Below, piece after piece: positions 29,849 through 39,302 of a stretch of 64,000 nucleotides of DNA. The stretch is taken from contig CAVTBY010000002.1 of NCBI GenBank assembly GCA_963733085.1, positions 372,001-436,000 on the forward strand, given 5' to 3'. How positions within the stretch are numbered: position 1 is the first letter of the stretch; every line of letters starts with the position of its first letter. Below the pieces are notes generated by a model, which ran no database searches, was not told the DNA's origin, and was given only the letters and a program-made list of their open reading frames with translations. Both the position numbers and the translations under genes were made by a program. The DNA comes from Desertimonas sp963733085 (GTDB lineage: Bacteria > Actinomycetota > Acidimicrobiia > Acidimicrobiales > Ilumatobacteraceae).

Positions 29849-30385
29849 ATGGACGACGACACCGAGATCAACACCCGCTTCGCCCTCGGCGAGGAGACTG
29901 CGGTACGCGCCGTGTATCAGCGCTACGGCGGCGCGATGTTCGCGATCGCGATGTCGATGCTCTCCAACCGCGAGCTCGCCGCCGACTGCGTGCAAGAGGC
30001 GTTCGTCAAGGTCTGGCGGGCGTCGCGGTCGTTCGACCCGGGGCGGGAGCTGCGCCCGTGGATCGCCACGATCACGCGCCGTGTTGCTGTCGACATCTAC
30101 CGCCGCGAGCTGCGCACCCGCTCGGAACCGAAGGCAGACGTCGACGACACCGTCGTGCCGATCGCCTTCGAGCGCACCTGGGAGGCGTTCGAGGTGCGCG
30201 CCGCCCTCGATCGGCTCCCCGCCGACGAGCGCGAGGTCGTGCGTCTCGCCCATTTCGAAGGCCTCACGCACAGCGAGATCGCCGACAGGCTTGCTGTGCC
30301 GGTCGGAACCGTGAAGTCGCGGTCGTCCCGCGCCCACCGGCGACTCGCCGCCATGCTGTCGCACATCGTGGAGGCGGCGAGGTGA
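29849..30385 (+). CDS. ECF-type RNA polymerase sigma factor
   Basis: 178-residue sigma-70 family ECF factor from the ATG at 29849 (MDDDTEINTRF); an upstream extension in frame lacks family similarity. Region 2 is clear (VYQRYGGAMFAIAMSMLSN, DCVQEAFVKVWR) and region 4 has the helix-turn-helix LPADEREVVRLAHFEGLTH then EIADRLAVPVGTVKSR. It is followed 70 bases later by an RskA-like anti-sigma gene and then by the large RTX-like secreted protein, so the set resembles SigK/RskA-type control of surface or oxidative-stress genes (inference). Confidence 0.92.
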   Translation: MDDDTEINTRFALGEETAVRAVYQRYGGAMFAIAMSMLSNRELAADCVQEAFVKVWRASRSFDPGRELRPWIATITRRVAVDIYRRELRTRSEPKADVDDTVVPIAFERTWEAFEVRAALDRLPADEREVVRLAHFEGLTHSEIADRLAVPVGTVKSRSSRAHRRLAAMLSHIVEAAR

Positions 30386-30455
30386 TTCCCATGGTCGCGC
30401 AAACCAGATTGCCCTCGAGATTCGTACCATTCGCGAACCAGCGACCGAGGCCGCG

Positions 30456-31103
30456 ATGAACGACGAAGAGCGCTATGCCAACTACCTCGAGGACGAGATC
30501 CTCGACGACTCGCTAGACGACGCCGCGCGTGCCGAGCTCGACGAACTGCGCCGCCTCCTCGCCAGCCCCGGCACGTGGGACGATCCACCGCCCGACCTCG
30601 CCGCCGGCATCGTCGCCGACATCCAGGCGGAGGTTCCATCGGTGCGTCCGACCGCGGTTCGCCGCAGCCGGACTTGGCTGCGCCCGGTCGTCACGTTCGC
30701 TGCTGCCGCGGCAGCAGTGGTCGCCGTGGCTGCCGGCACCGTGCTCGTGACTCGCGAGGGCGGTGACGGCGAGTCGTTCTCACTCGCCGCCACGGAGGTC
30801 GTTCCGGCCGCGAGTGGTGACGCGACGGTGGAGTCGACCGGCTCGGGGCTGGCGATCTCCCTCACCATCGATGGGCTCCCGCCCGCCGCGCCGGGCACGT
30901 TCTATCAAGCGTGGATGCGTGGCGACATCGGCTCCGTCCCGATCGGCACGTTCCACGCCCGCGAAGGCGACGGGCCGATCGAGCTGTGGTCGGGCGTCGA
31001 CGTCGCCGACTACCCGCTGATGACGGTCACGATCCAGGAGGAGGGCGCAGGGCCCGAGTCGTCCGGGATCGTCGTCCTTCGAGGCGAGATCCCAGAGCCC
31101 TGA
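30456..31103 (+). CDS. RskA-like anti-sigma factor
   Basis: 215 residues with one membrane helix at about residues 75-95 (VVTFAAAAAAVVAVAAGTVLV). The short acidic cytoplasmic N-terminus (LEDEILDDSLDDAAR) would bind the sigma factor encoded just upstream. The extracytoplasmic part has the anti-sigma-K (RskA) pattern: GLAISLTIDGLPPAAPGTFYQAWM and IGTFHARE, then an ending VLRGEIPEP. In this family the sigma factor is released by regulated proteolysis of the membrane protein; the protease is not in the window. Confidence 0.88.
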   Translation: MNDEERYANYLEDEILDDSLDDAARAELDELRRLLASPGTWDDPPPDLAAGIVADIQAEVPSVRPTAVRRSRTWLRPVVTFAAAAAAVVAVAAGTVLVTREGGDGESFSLAATEVVPAASGDATVESTGSGLAISLTIDGLPPAAPGTFYQAWMRGDIGSVPIGTFHAREGDGPIELWSGVDVADYPLMTVTIQEEGAGPESSGIVVLRGEIPEP

Positions 31104-31257
31104 GGCGAGCCGCTAGGCGAGCCGACCGAGAGTTACGTCGGGCCGATCTCCGCGGCCCGTGACGCACGCCACACGCGTTCTGCCACGGCGTCGCGAACCG
31201 ATCCGTTGCGGGCGAGCGAACTGAGCGCCGACACACCCCGAGTGGAAGGACTCAGTG

Positions 31258-34200
31258 ATGGAGCCAGCAATCACCCATGGCCTGCGGCGCACTGCTCGCT
31301 GGCTGCTCATCGGCACAGCGGGAGCCGCCGGCGCCGTGCTCGCTGCGAGCTCGCCGGCGAGCGCAGCCACGACAGCGACGTTTGCCAACGGCGTGCTCAC
31401 CGTCTTCGGTGACAGCGGCGCCAACACGATCACCGTCAGCCGCGACGCGGCCGGCAACATCTTGGTGAACAACGGCGCGATCCCCGTCTCAGGAGGCACG
31501 CCGACGGTCGCCAACACAGCGCTCATCCAGGCATTCGGCCAGGCCCGCGGAGACGTGATCACCCTGGACGAGACGAACGGAGCGCTGCCGCGGGCCCACT
31601 TGTTCGGCGGCACGGGCGGCGACTCGCTCACAGGTGGCACCAGTGACGACCTGTTGTTCGGCCAAGGCGGAGCGGACACCATCGACGCGCGCGGCGGCTT
31701 CGACTTGCTGCTCGGCGGGGCCGGCAGGGACACGCTCACCGGGGGCGACGCCGACGATCAGTCGTTCGGTGGGGGTGGCAACGACACGATGATCTGGAAC
31801 CCCGGCGACGACACAGACCTCAACGAAGGCGGCGGTGGATCCGACACCGTCGAGGTCAACGGTGGCGGTGGCGCGGAGATCTTCACCACCACAGCCAACG
31901 GGACGCGGGTGCGGTTCGACCGGATCGATCCGGCACCGTTCGCGATCGACATCGGCACCTCGGAGAATCTCGTGCTCAACGCCAACGGAGGCGAGGACAG
32001 CTTCTCCGCGACTGGGGACCTCGCCGCCCTGATCGAGATCACCGTGGACGGTGGCGCCGGTGGCGACACCCTGCTCGGCAGCAACGGTCCCGACGTGCTG
32101 CTCGGCGGCGGCAACGACGATTTCGTCGACGGCCAGCAGGGCGACGACGTCGCCTTCCTCGGCGGCGGCAACGACACGTTCCAGTGGGATCCTGGGGACG
32201 GCAGCGACATCGTCGAGGGCCAAGCGGAGGTCGACACGATGCTGTTCAACGGCAGCAGCGGCGCCGAGATCTTCGAGACCTCCGCCAACGGTCAGCGCGT
32301 GCTGTTCACCCGCAACCTCGGCAACATCGTCATGGATCTCGACGACGTCGAGACCATCGACCTCAACCCTCTCGGCGGCTCCGACACGATCACGGTCAAC
32401 GACCTGTCGGGTACCGATGTCGTCGAGTTCGACGGCGACCTCGCCGGAGCAGTCGGCGGCGGTGCCGGAGACGGCCAGCCCGACACGATCATCGTCAACG
32501 GCACCGGCGGAGCCGACAACATCGGCATCGTCGGCGCGGGAACCACGGCATCGGTTTCCGGGCTGGCGACCCAGGTCGACATCACCAACTCCGAAGGTGC
32601 CAACGACAGCCTCGTCGTCAACGCCCTCGGTGGCGGCGATGCCGTGAGCGCGACCACGCTGCCCGCGGGCGTGATCAAGTTGACGGCCGACGGCGGCGGC
32701 GGCGAGGACGAGCTGCTCGGGTCGCAGGGCGCCGACGTGTTCCTCGGTGGCGAGAACGACGACGACATCTTCGGCGACAACGGCGACGACGTCGCCCTGA
32801 TGGGCGGCGGCGACGACGAGTTCCGGTGGGATCCAGGCGACGGCAACGACACTCTCGAGGGCCAGGCCGGCAGCGACACGATGCTGTTCGTCGGTTCGGG
32901 TGCCAGCGAGAACATCGACATCGCCGCCAACGGCGGACGAGTGCGGTTCTTCCGCGACGTCGCCAACGTGACGATGGACCTCGACGACGTCGAGACGATC
33001 GACTTCCGCGCCCTTGGTGGCGCCGACAACGTGGTGCTCGGCGACCTCTCCGGCACCGACCTGACGCTGGCCGGCCTCGATCTGAGCGGTCCCAACGGCG
33101 GCGGTGACGGCCAGGCTGACGCGGTTACGGTCACCGGCACCGAGGGCGCCGACACCTTCGGCGCTGCGGGTGACGCCGGCGGGGTCAACGTCTTCGGCCT
33201 GCAGACCACGGTCAACATCTTCTTCCAGGAGCAGGCCAACGACCGTCTGACGCTCAATGCCCTCGGTGGTGACGACACCGTCGACGCCGGCTCGCTGGCA
33301 GCCGATGGCATCCAGCTCACCGTCAACGGCGGCGCCGGCGCCGACAACGTCGTCGGCAGCGAAGGCAACGACCTGATCAACGGCGGCGACGGGAACGACG
33401 TGGCGCTGATGGGCGCCGGCGACGACACCTTCGTCTGGAACCCGGGCGACGACAACGACACGCTCGAGGGCGAGGCCGGCAGCGACACGATGTTGTTCAA
33501 CGGCGCCGGCGCTGCTGAGAACATCGACATCGCCGCCAACGGCGGGCGGGTGCTGTTCTTCCGTAACGTTGCCAACGTCACGATGGACCTCAACGACGTC
33601 GAGGCGATCGACTTCAACGCCCTCGGCGGCGCCGACACGATCGTCGTCAACGACCTGAGCGGTACTGACGTCACCCGGGTCGTCAATGACCTGGCGAGCG
33701 ACGGCCAACCCGACAACGTCGTCGTCGATGGCACGAACGGTGACGACGTCATCCTTGTGACCGGTGACGGCGCCAATGCTTCGGTCCTCGGACTGTCCGC
33801 CCAGGTCGACATGACGGGCGCCGAGTCCGCCAACGACCGGCTCACCGTCAACGCCCTCGGCGGCGACGACGTGGTCGAGGCCTCCGGCCTCCAGGCAGGT
33901 GCGATTCAACTCACCGCCGACGGCGGTGAGGGCGACGACGTTCTCGTCGGCGGTGAAGGCAACGACGTGCTGCTCGGCGGTCCCAACGACGACGTGTTGG
34001 TGGGTGGCGGCGGCACGGACGTCATCGACGGTGGCGACGGCGACGACATCGAGATCCAGCTCGCCGCCCTCGGCGGTGCGAACCAGCGGAGCGCGACCAG
34101 CGGCGACCAGGTGACCTCGGCGACGCCGGCCGATGCCGAGTGGCTGCTCAGCCACGTGCGCATCGTCAACGGGCAGACCGTGATCACGATCGACGGCAAG

Positions 34201-34905
34201 GAATACTGGCTCAGCAACCTTGACCTGTCCCAGATCGTCGCAGCCGCGGCCGCCGTGCCGACCTCGGAACCTCCGACGTCATCCGAGCCGGTGACGTCCG
34301 AGGCTCCCGCCCTTCCGATCGGCGACTTCATTTGGTTGGACGCCGACGGCAACGGCCTTCAAGACGCCGGTCGAGGCGGGTGTCCCCGGAGTCGTCGTTC
34401 GGCTCCTTGATGCCAGCGGCTCGGTCCTCGCCGAGGACGTCACCGACGAAGGTGGTCGCTACGAGCTCATGCCGACGGTTCCGGGACCGTTCACGGTCGA
34501 GGTCGTGCTTCCCGCCGGCCACCAGCCGACTCTCGTCGATGTCGGGCAGGACGATGCCATCGACTCTGATGCCGACCCGGCCAAGGTCGTGGTCGGTCCG
34601 GTCGAAACGACGGTCCGCCTCGTGGTCGGTGAGACCGCCGGCGTCGAAGATGACCTCGACATCGGCCTCATCGTCCCCGAGCAGCCAGCGGCACCGACGA
34701 CCACGGTTGCGCCGACGACGACGGGCACCAGTTGTCGAGACCCGACGACGACCGCCCGAGCCGACTGACTACGGCGGTCCCGCGCGAACCGACCGTGGCA
34801 CCGACGACGACGGTCGCGGCGACACCTGAGCCGACCGAGCCGGCGCCCGCCGAGGTGGCACCGGCACCGGAGGTGACGACCACCACATGGCCGCCGGCCG
34901 GCTGA
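31258..34905 (+). CDS. large secreted RTX-like repeat protein with C-terminal SdrD-B-like domain (frameshifts at 3' end)
   Basis: About 1,210 residues. ATG at 31258 is preceded by GGAAGGA at a good distance; a signal peptide ends near SSPASA. Early on, calcium-binding nonapeptide-like stretches occur (GGTGGDSLTGG, GGNDTMIW). From about 32140 to 33950 a unit of 180-210 residues repeats three times, each with LGGGNDTFQWDPGDG-like, DTMLFNGS-like, MDLDDVETID and NDLSGTDV elements. Near the end is GDFIWLDADGNGLQDAG, an SdrD B-like/collagen-binding B domain, then a Thr/Pro-rich tail. Shifts near 34370 and in 34730-34780 must be repaired to reach the TGA at 34903. Probably a secreted or surface adhesin or matrix protein. 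Confidence 0.85.
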
Positions 34906-34923
34906 AACGGCGGAGCGAAACAA

Positions 34924-34969
34924 CCGATGGGTGTTCTCATGACGGTTCGGTCATGAGAACACCCATCGG
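34924..34969. repeat. CCGATGGGTG palindromic repeat, copy 2 (perfect 20-bp stem)
   Basis: Arms 34924-34943 and 34950-34969 are perfect 20-base inverted copies with a six-base loop GGTTCG, starting CCGATGGGTGTTCTCATGAC. It lies 18 bases past the RTX gene stop. The right flank CGCGGCCGGGA is shared with copy 3. Confidence 0.92.
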
Positions 34970-35126
34970 ACGCGGCCGGGACGCCCCAGCCCCACACCAC
35001 CCGCCCGTGCTGATTCCGCTGACAGGTGACGACGAGCGATGGGTGCCGATGGCCCTGTCGATCGTGTACGTGTTGCTGTCGGTGGCGTCGTGGGCGGACA
35101 ACCGGGGCCGCCGCCGCAACACCTAG
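34953..35126 (+). CDS. small hypothetical protein with one hydrophobic segment
   Basis: 57 codons from an ATG inside the right arm of palindrome copy 2, or about 39 from a GTG at 35008. The product has a Pro/His-rich start and one plausible membrane helix (ALSIVYVLLSVASW) followed by a basic end. I do not recognise it, and there is no clear ribosome site; it may not be translated. It precedes the MazEF-like module. Confidence 0.3.
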   Translation: MRTPIGRGRDAPAPHHPPVLIPLTGDDERWVPMALSIVYVLLSVASWADNRGRRRNT

Positions 35127-35137
35127 TCTGACCTGCT

Positions 35138-35165
35138 GTCATACGTGCTAGAGTCAGTGTATGAC
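35138..35165 (+). promoter_or_regulatory. toxin-antitoxin operator/promoter
   Basis: Inverted arms GTCATAC (35138-35144) and GTATGAC (35159-35165) flank a TAGAGT box (35149-35154) that lies 6 bases before the antitoxin ATG. The right arm includes the start codon, so a bound ribbon-helix-helix antitoxin could block transcription of a leaderless message. Confidence 0.6.
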
Positions 35166-35412
35166 GATGCTCAGCTTCCGGGTGGGCGACGAGGACGCCG
35201 GTGCGGCCCAGGCGTGGGCCGAGCGGCTTGGTGTCGACAAGTCACAACTCCTTCGGGACGCGCTGCATCGGCATCTCGTCCAGCTCGAGTCGGAGTACGA
35301 CGTCCGGAGGTGGAGCGACGCTCCGTTGAGCGGCGACGAACAAGCGCTCGGGGCCATCGCCGACTGGGGTCCGGCCGAGGACTGGTCGGACTGGGCCGAT
35401 GCGACGGGGTGA
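35161..35412 (+). CDS. ribbon-helix-helix-type antitoxin (MazE-like partner)
   Basis: 83 residues starting MTMLSFRVGDEDAG. The N-terminal part (strand LSFRV, then helices with VDKSQLLRDALHRHL) fits an RHH/CopG-like DNA-binding domain; the acidic C-terminal tail rich in Trp and Asp (GPAEDWSDWADATG) would wrap the toxin. It overlaps the toxin gene by 14 bases. Operator-like arms surround its start codon, as expected for autoregulation. Confidence 0.8.
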   Translation: MTMLSFRVGDEDAGAAQAWAERLGVDKSQLLRDALHRHLVQLESEYDVRRWSDAPLSGDEQALGAIADWGPAEDWSDWADATG

Positions 35413-35707
35413 GATCTGGTTCGCCGCGACGCCCGGTGGGGATCGACCGGTGCTGGTGCTCACCCGCGACCCAGTCGCTGATCGGATCGACTCGGTAGTG
35501 GTCGCCGCCCTCACGCGAACCCGACGAGGACTTGTGTCCGAGCTCGACCTGCGCCCTGATCGGGACGGCGTGCCGACGGACTGCGTCGTCAACTTTGACA
35601 ACGTCCACACGATCGGACGAGCCGCCTTCCGGCGTCGGATCACGTCGTTGAGCACGGCGCGACTGGGCGAATCTTGTCAGCGGCTGCGCGACGCGTTCGG
35701 CTGCTGA
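35399..35707 (+). CDS. MazF/PemK-family mRNA interferase toxin
   Basis: 102 residues with the canonical start MRRGEIWFAATPGGDRPVLV and later FDNVHTIGRAAFRRRIT, the MazF-family pattern including the conserved arginine and the RGEIW strand. It would cleave mRNA at short specific sequences when free of its antitoxin. It overlaps the antitoxin gene by 14 bases. Only about 20 bases after its stop begins the orphan sulfatase C-terminus, so the module sits at a truncation junction. Confidence 0.88.
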   Translation: MRRGEIWFAATPGGDRPVLVLTRDPVADRIDSVVVAALTRTRRGLVSELDLRPDRDGVPTDCVVNFDNVHTIGRAAFRRRITSLSTARLGESCQRLRDAFGC

Positions 35708-35728
35708 GACGAATCGCCTCTCACCTGA

Positions 35729-36390
35729 TGGCTGTGGTTGATCGAGGCGGCGAAGTACAACGTGATCCCGCTCGACGACCGTTTCGCCGAGCGCGGCAAC
35801 GCCCAGATCGCCGGCCGTCCGGAGTTGATCCAGGGCGACCGCCAGGTGATCTTCCCCGGCAGCCGGCTGCTCGAGTGGGCGGTCATCAACACCAAGAACA
35901 AGTCGTACAACGTCACCGCCGAAGTGGAGGTGCCGGACACCGGGGCCGAAGGCGTGATCGTCGCCATGGGTGGACTGGTCGGGGGCTTCAGCTTGTACGC
36001 GAAGAAGGGCAAGCCGAAGTTCTGTTACAACTTCTTCGGGCTCGAGGAGACGTTCGTGGACGGTACGGCGGCGATCCCCGCAGGCACCCATCAGGTGCGG
36101 ATGGAGTTCGCCTATGACGGCGGTGGGGTCGCCAAGGGTGGAGGCGTGACCCTGTACATCGATGGCAAGGCCGTTGGTGAGGGTCGCATCGAGCGCACCA
36201 CGCCGATGCCGTTCTCCGGCGACGAGAGCCTCGACCTCGGCAACGAGCTCGAATCGCCCGTCACCACCGACTACGGCGAGACCAAATTCACCGGGCGCGT
36301 GAACTGGGTCGAGATCGACGTTGGAATGGATGATCACAATCACTTGATCTCCCCGAGGAGCGCCTCAACCTCGCCTTGGCCTTCCATTAG
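35729..36390 (+). pseudogene. orphan C-terminal third of an arylsulfatase
   Basis: From LWLIEAAKYNVIPLDDRFAE onward this matches only the C-terminal part of AtsA-type sulfatases (VIVAMGGLVGGFSLY, FCYNFFGLEETF, GKAVGEGRIERTTPMPFS). The catalytic domain with the CxPxR motif is missing. An in-frame TGA at 35726-35728 lies right before the homology, and no proper start exists, so this is a gene fragment. Near the end a one-base repair gives DLPEERLNLALAFH with a TAG at 36388; otherwise the frame continues to 36406. It is not a copy of either neighbouring sulfatase's C-terminus as far as I can see, so it derives from a third gene. Confidence 0.85.
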
Positions 36391-36497
36391 GAACAGAGGC
36401 GACTGAGCACGAGCGAGCACAGTTCTCCGCGTCGTGCTAAGAAATCTCGGCGTTGCCGACCCCGCGGTGACGTAACAGGAACAGGAGGGCTACCGCC

Positions 36498-38825
36498 GTG
36501 GCCAAGCAGTTCAGCGGTGAGATCAAGCTCGACATCCGCGAGTCGACGCCGGACTGGCCGGCGTTCCTGCCGGACAAGGCGCCGGAGGGATGCACCGAAT
36601 GTGCTCGTCGTGCTGTACGACGACACCGGCCTCGCCGCCTGGTCGCCGTACGGCGGCCGGATCAACATGCCGACGATGGATCGGCTGGCGGCCAACGGCC
36701 TGACGTACTCGCAGTGGCACACGACCGCGCTGTGCTCGCCGACCCGGTCGGTGTTCCTGACCGGCCGCAACCACCACCAGAACGGGTTCGCCTCGATCTC
36801 GGAGACGGCGGTCGGGTTCCCCGGCTACAACTCGCACATCCCGCGCTCGAACGCGACGATGGCGACCGTGCTTCGCGACGCCGGGTGGAGCACGTTCTGG
36901 GTCGGCAAGAACCACAACACGCCGGTGGACGCGTGGACGATGGGCTCGTCGAAGAAGGACTGGCCACTCGGGCTGGGCTACGACCGCTTCTACGGCTTCA
37001 TCGGCGGCGAGACGAACCAGTGGTTCCCCGACCTCGCCGAGGACAACCACTACGTCAACCAGCCGTATGGACCGGACGAGGGGTACCACCTGTCCAAGGA
37101 CCTCGCCGACAAGGCGCTCGAGTTCCTCCGCGACTCGAAGCAGTCCGAGCCGGACAAGCCCTGGTACCTGTGGTTCTGCCCTGGCGCCAATCACGCCCCG
37201 CACCACGCTCCGCAGGAGTACATCGACAAGTACAAGGGCGCCTTCGACGACGGCTACGAGGCCTACCGCGAGTGGGTGCTGCCGCGGATGATCGAGCGCG
37301 GCATCCTGCCCGAGGGCACGGAGCTGACGCCGATCAACCCGATGACCGAGGGCACGTTCTCGCCGGGCGACGCCGTGCGCCCATGGGACTCGCTGAACGA
37401 CGACGAGAAGCGGCTCTTCTCCAAGATGGCCGAGGTGTATGCCGGCTTCTCGGAGTACACCGACGCCCAGGTCGGCAGGATCGTCGCCTACCTCGAGGAG
37501 TCCGGGCCAGCTCGACAACACCCTGATCCTGTACTGCGCCGACAACGGCGCGTCGGGTGAGGGCAGCCCGAACGGCTCGGTCAACGAGAACAAGTTCTTC
37601 AACGGCTATCCCGACAGCATCGAGGAGAACCTCGCGTTGATCGACAGGCTCGGCGGTCCCGACGCCTACAACCACTACCCGACCGGTTGGGCGGTGGGCT
37701 TCTCGACGCCGTTCCGGATGTTCAAGCGCTACTCGCAGTACCAAGGAGGGATCTGCGATCCGCTCGTGATCCACTGGCCGGCGGGAATCACGGCGAAGGG
37801 CGAGGTGCGCCAGCAGTACCACCACTGCACCGACATCGTCCCGACGATCCTCGACTGCTGTGGTGTCGCGATGCCCGACGTCGTCGACGGCCACGAGCAG
37901 ACGCCGCTTCCCGGCGTGTCGATGCGCTACTCGTTCGACTGCGGCCGACGAGCCGACACGCAAGGAGACCCAGTACTACGAGATGCTCGGCACGCGCGGC
38001 ATCTGGCAGAGGGCTGGAAGGCTGCGGCCGAGCACGGCCCGGTCCCGATCGGGCTCGGCAAGTTCGACGAGGACCGCTGGCAGCTGTTCCACACCGACGA
38101 GGACCGGTCCGAGGCTCACGACGTCGCCGAGGAGAATCCGGAGAAACTCGAGGAGCTCAAGGCGCTGTGGCTCGAAGAAGCGAAGAAGTACGACGTGCTC
38201 CCACTCAACGACCTGTCGATCATGGACTTCCGGGCGCTGGAGTACGAGGTCGCCGTCCCGTCGAGCGGGCAGTACACGTACTACCCGGGAACGTCCGCGG
38301 TTCCAGAGGCATCGGCGGCGAACACGATCAACGTGTCGTACCGGATCCTCGCCGAGGTCGAGTTCACGCCCGACTCCCGGGGCGTGATCGTGGCCCATGG
38401 TTCCCGTTTCGGCGGGTACACGCTGTTCGTCAAGGAGGGCAAGCTCACCTACGTGTACAACTTCCTCGGCATCCCGCCCGAGCAGAAGGTCGTCGCCGCT
38501 GCCCCGACGTCGGGAACCCACATCGTCGGTATCGACTTCGCCAAGACAGGGACCGGCCGAGCACTTCGCGCCGGTCGGCACGCTCAAGCTCTACGTCGAC
38601 GACAACGTCGTCGGTGAGCAGGAGATCAAGACGATTGCCTCGCGCTACAGCCTCTGTGGTGAGGGCTTGTGCATCGGCTACGACGGTGGCGATGCCGTGA
38701 GCAGTGAGTACGAGCCGAAGTTCGAGTTCACCGGTGGCCGTGTCGTCAAGGTCGTGATCGACGTTGCCGACGACGCCTACGTCGACGTCGAGCAGCACCT
38801 CGCCGCGGCGTTGGCGCGAGACTGA
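36498..38825 (+). CDS. second arylsulfatase (AtsA-like), full length with about five frameshifts
   Basis: Paralogue of the sulfatase at 27212, about 775 residues. The GTG at 36498 follows CAGGAGG; it starts MAKQFSGEIKLDIRESTPDW. The formylglycine motif CSPTRS lies in WHTTALCSPTRSVFLTGRN, and metal-ligand segments VVLYDDTG and LYCADNGASGEG are intact. Frame changes near 36590, 37505, 37950, 38015 and 38560 are needed to keep alignment with the paralogue, so either the region is poorly sequenced or the gene is decaying; because all conserved segments are intact I favour errors. The stop is followed 6 bases later by the cupin gene, suggesting one operon. Confidence 0.88.
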
Positions 38826-38831
38826 CGGTCC

Positions 38832-39293
38832 GTGAGCGACACGACTCCAACCCCAGCAAGATCGGATGGGTCGGTGACATCGAGGACGTCACCAAGGCGA
38901 ACACCACGTTTCGCACCGTGGTGCACACCGGCCAGCACCTCCAGCTCACCGTGATGTCGCTCGCCGTCGGCGAGAACGTCGGCTGGGAGATGCACGACAA
39001 CCTCGACCAGTTCCTCCGCATCGAGAGCGGCAGCGGAACGCTCAAGCTCGGCACGGTCGGCAGACGATGTCGCCGAAGAGCACGCCGTGTCCGACGACTG
39101 GGCGATGATCATCCCCGCCGGAACGTGGCACGACGTCGTCAACGAGGGCGACAGCGAGCTCAAGCTGTACTCGATCTACACACCGCCCGACCATCCGCCA
39201 GGAACCGTGCACGCCACCAAGGCCGACGCCGAACACGACGAGGCTGACGACTCGAAGCACGACCACCACGCCCCATCCGTCGACGACGGCTGA
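38832..39293 (+). CDS. single-domain cupin protein (frameshifts)
   Basis: About 150-residue small cupin. Recognisable parts are NPSKIGWVGDIEDV, then EMHDNLDQFLRIESGSGTLKLG (cupin motif 1, with His and Glu) and WAMIIPAGTWHDVVNEG (motif 2, with His). A one-base shift near 39062 separates these motifs and another is needed close to the GTG start at 38832. The C-terminal tail is rich in His, Asp and Glu (KHDHHAPS). It sits between the sulfatase and the glucosidase genes with small gaps, so it probably belongs to a carbohydrate operon; the enzymatic or binding role is unknown. Confidence 0.8.
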
Positions 39294-39302
39294 GCAGCGG
39301 CG

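Noticed and set aside
31489..34155. An 888-residue open frame antisense to the RTX-like gene
   Set aside because: It mirrors the repeat periodicity of the plus-strand gene (Val/Asp/Gly-rich from GAC/GTC codons). The plus strand has a signal peptide, ribosome site and known motifs.
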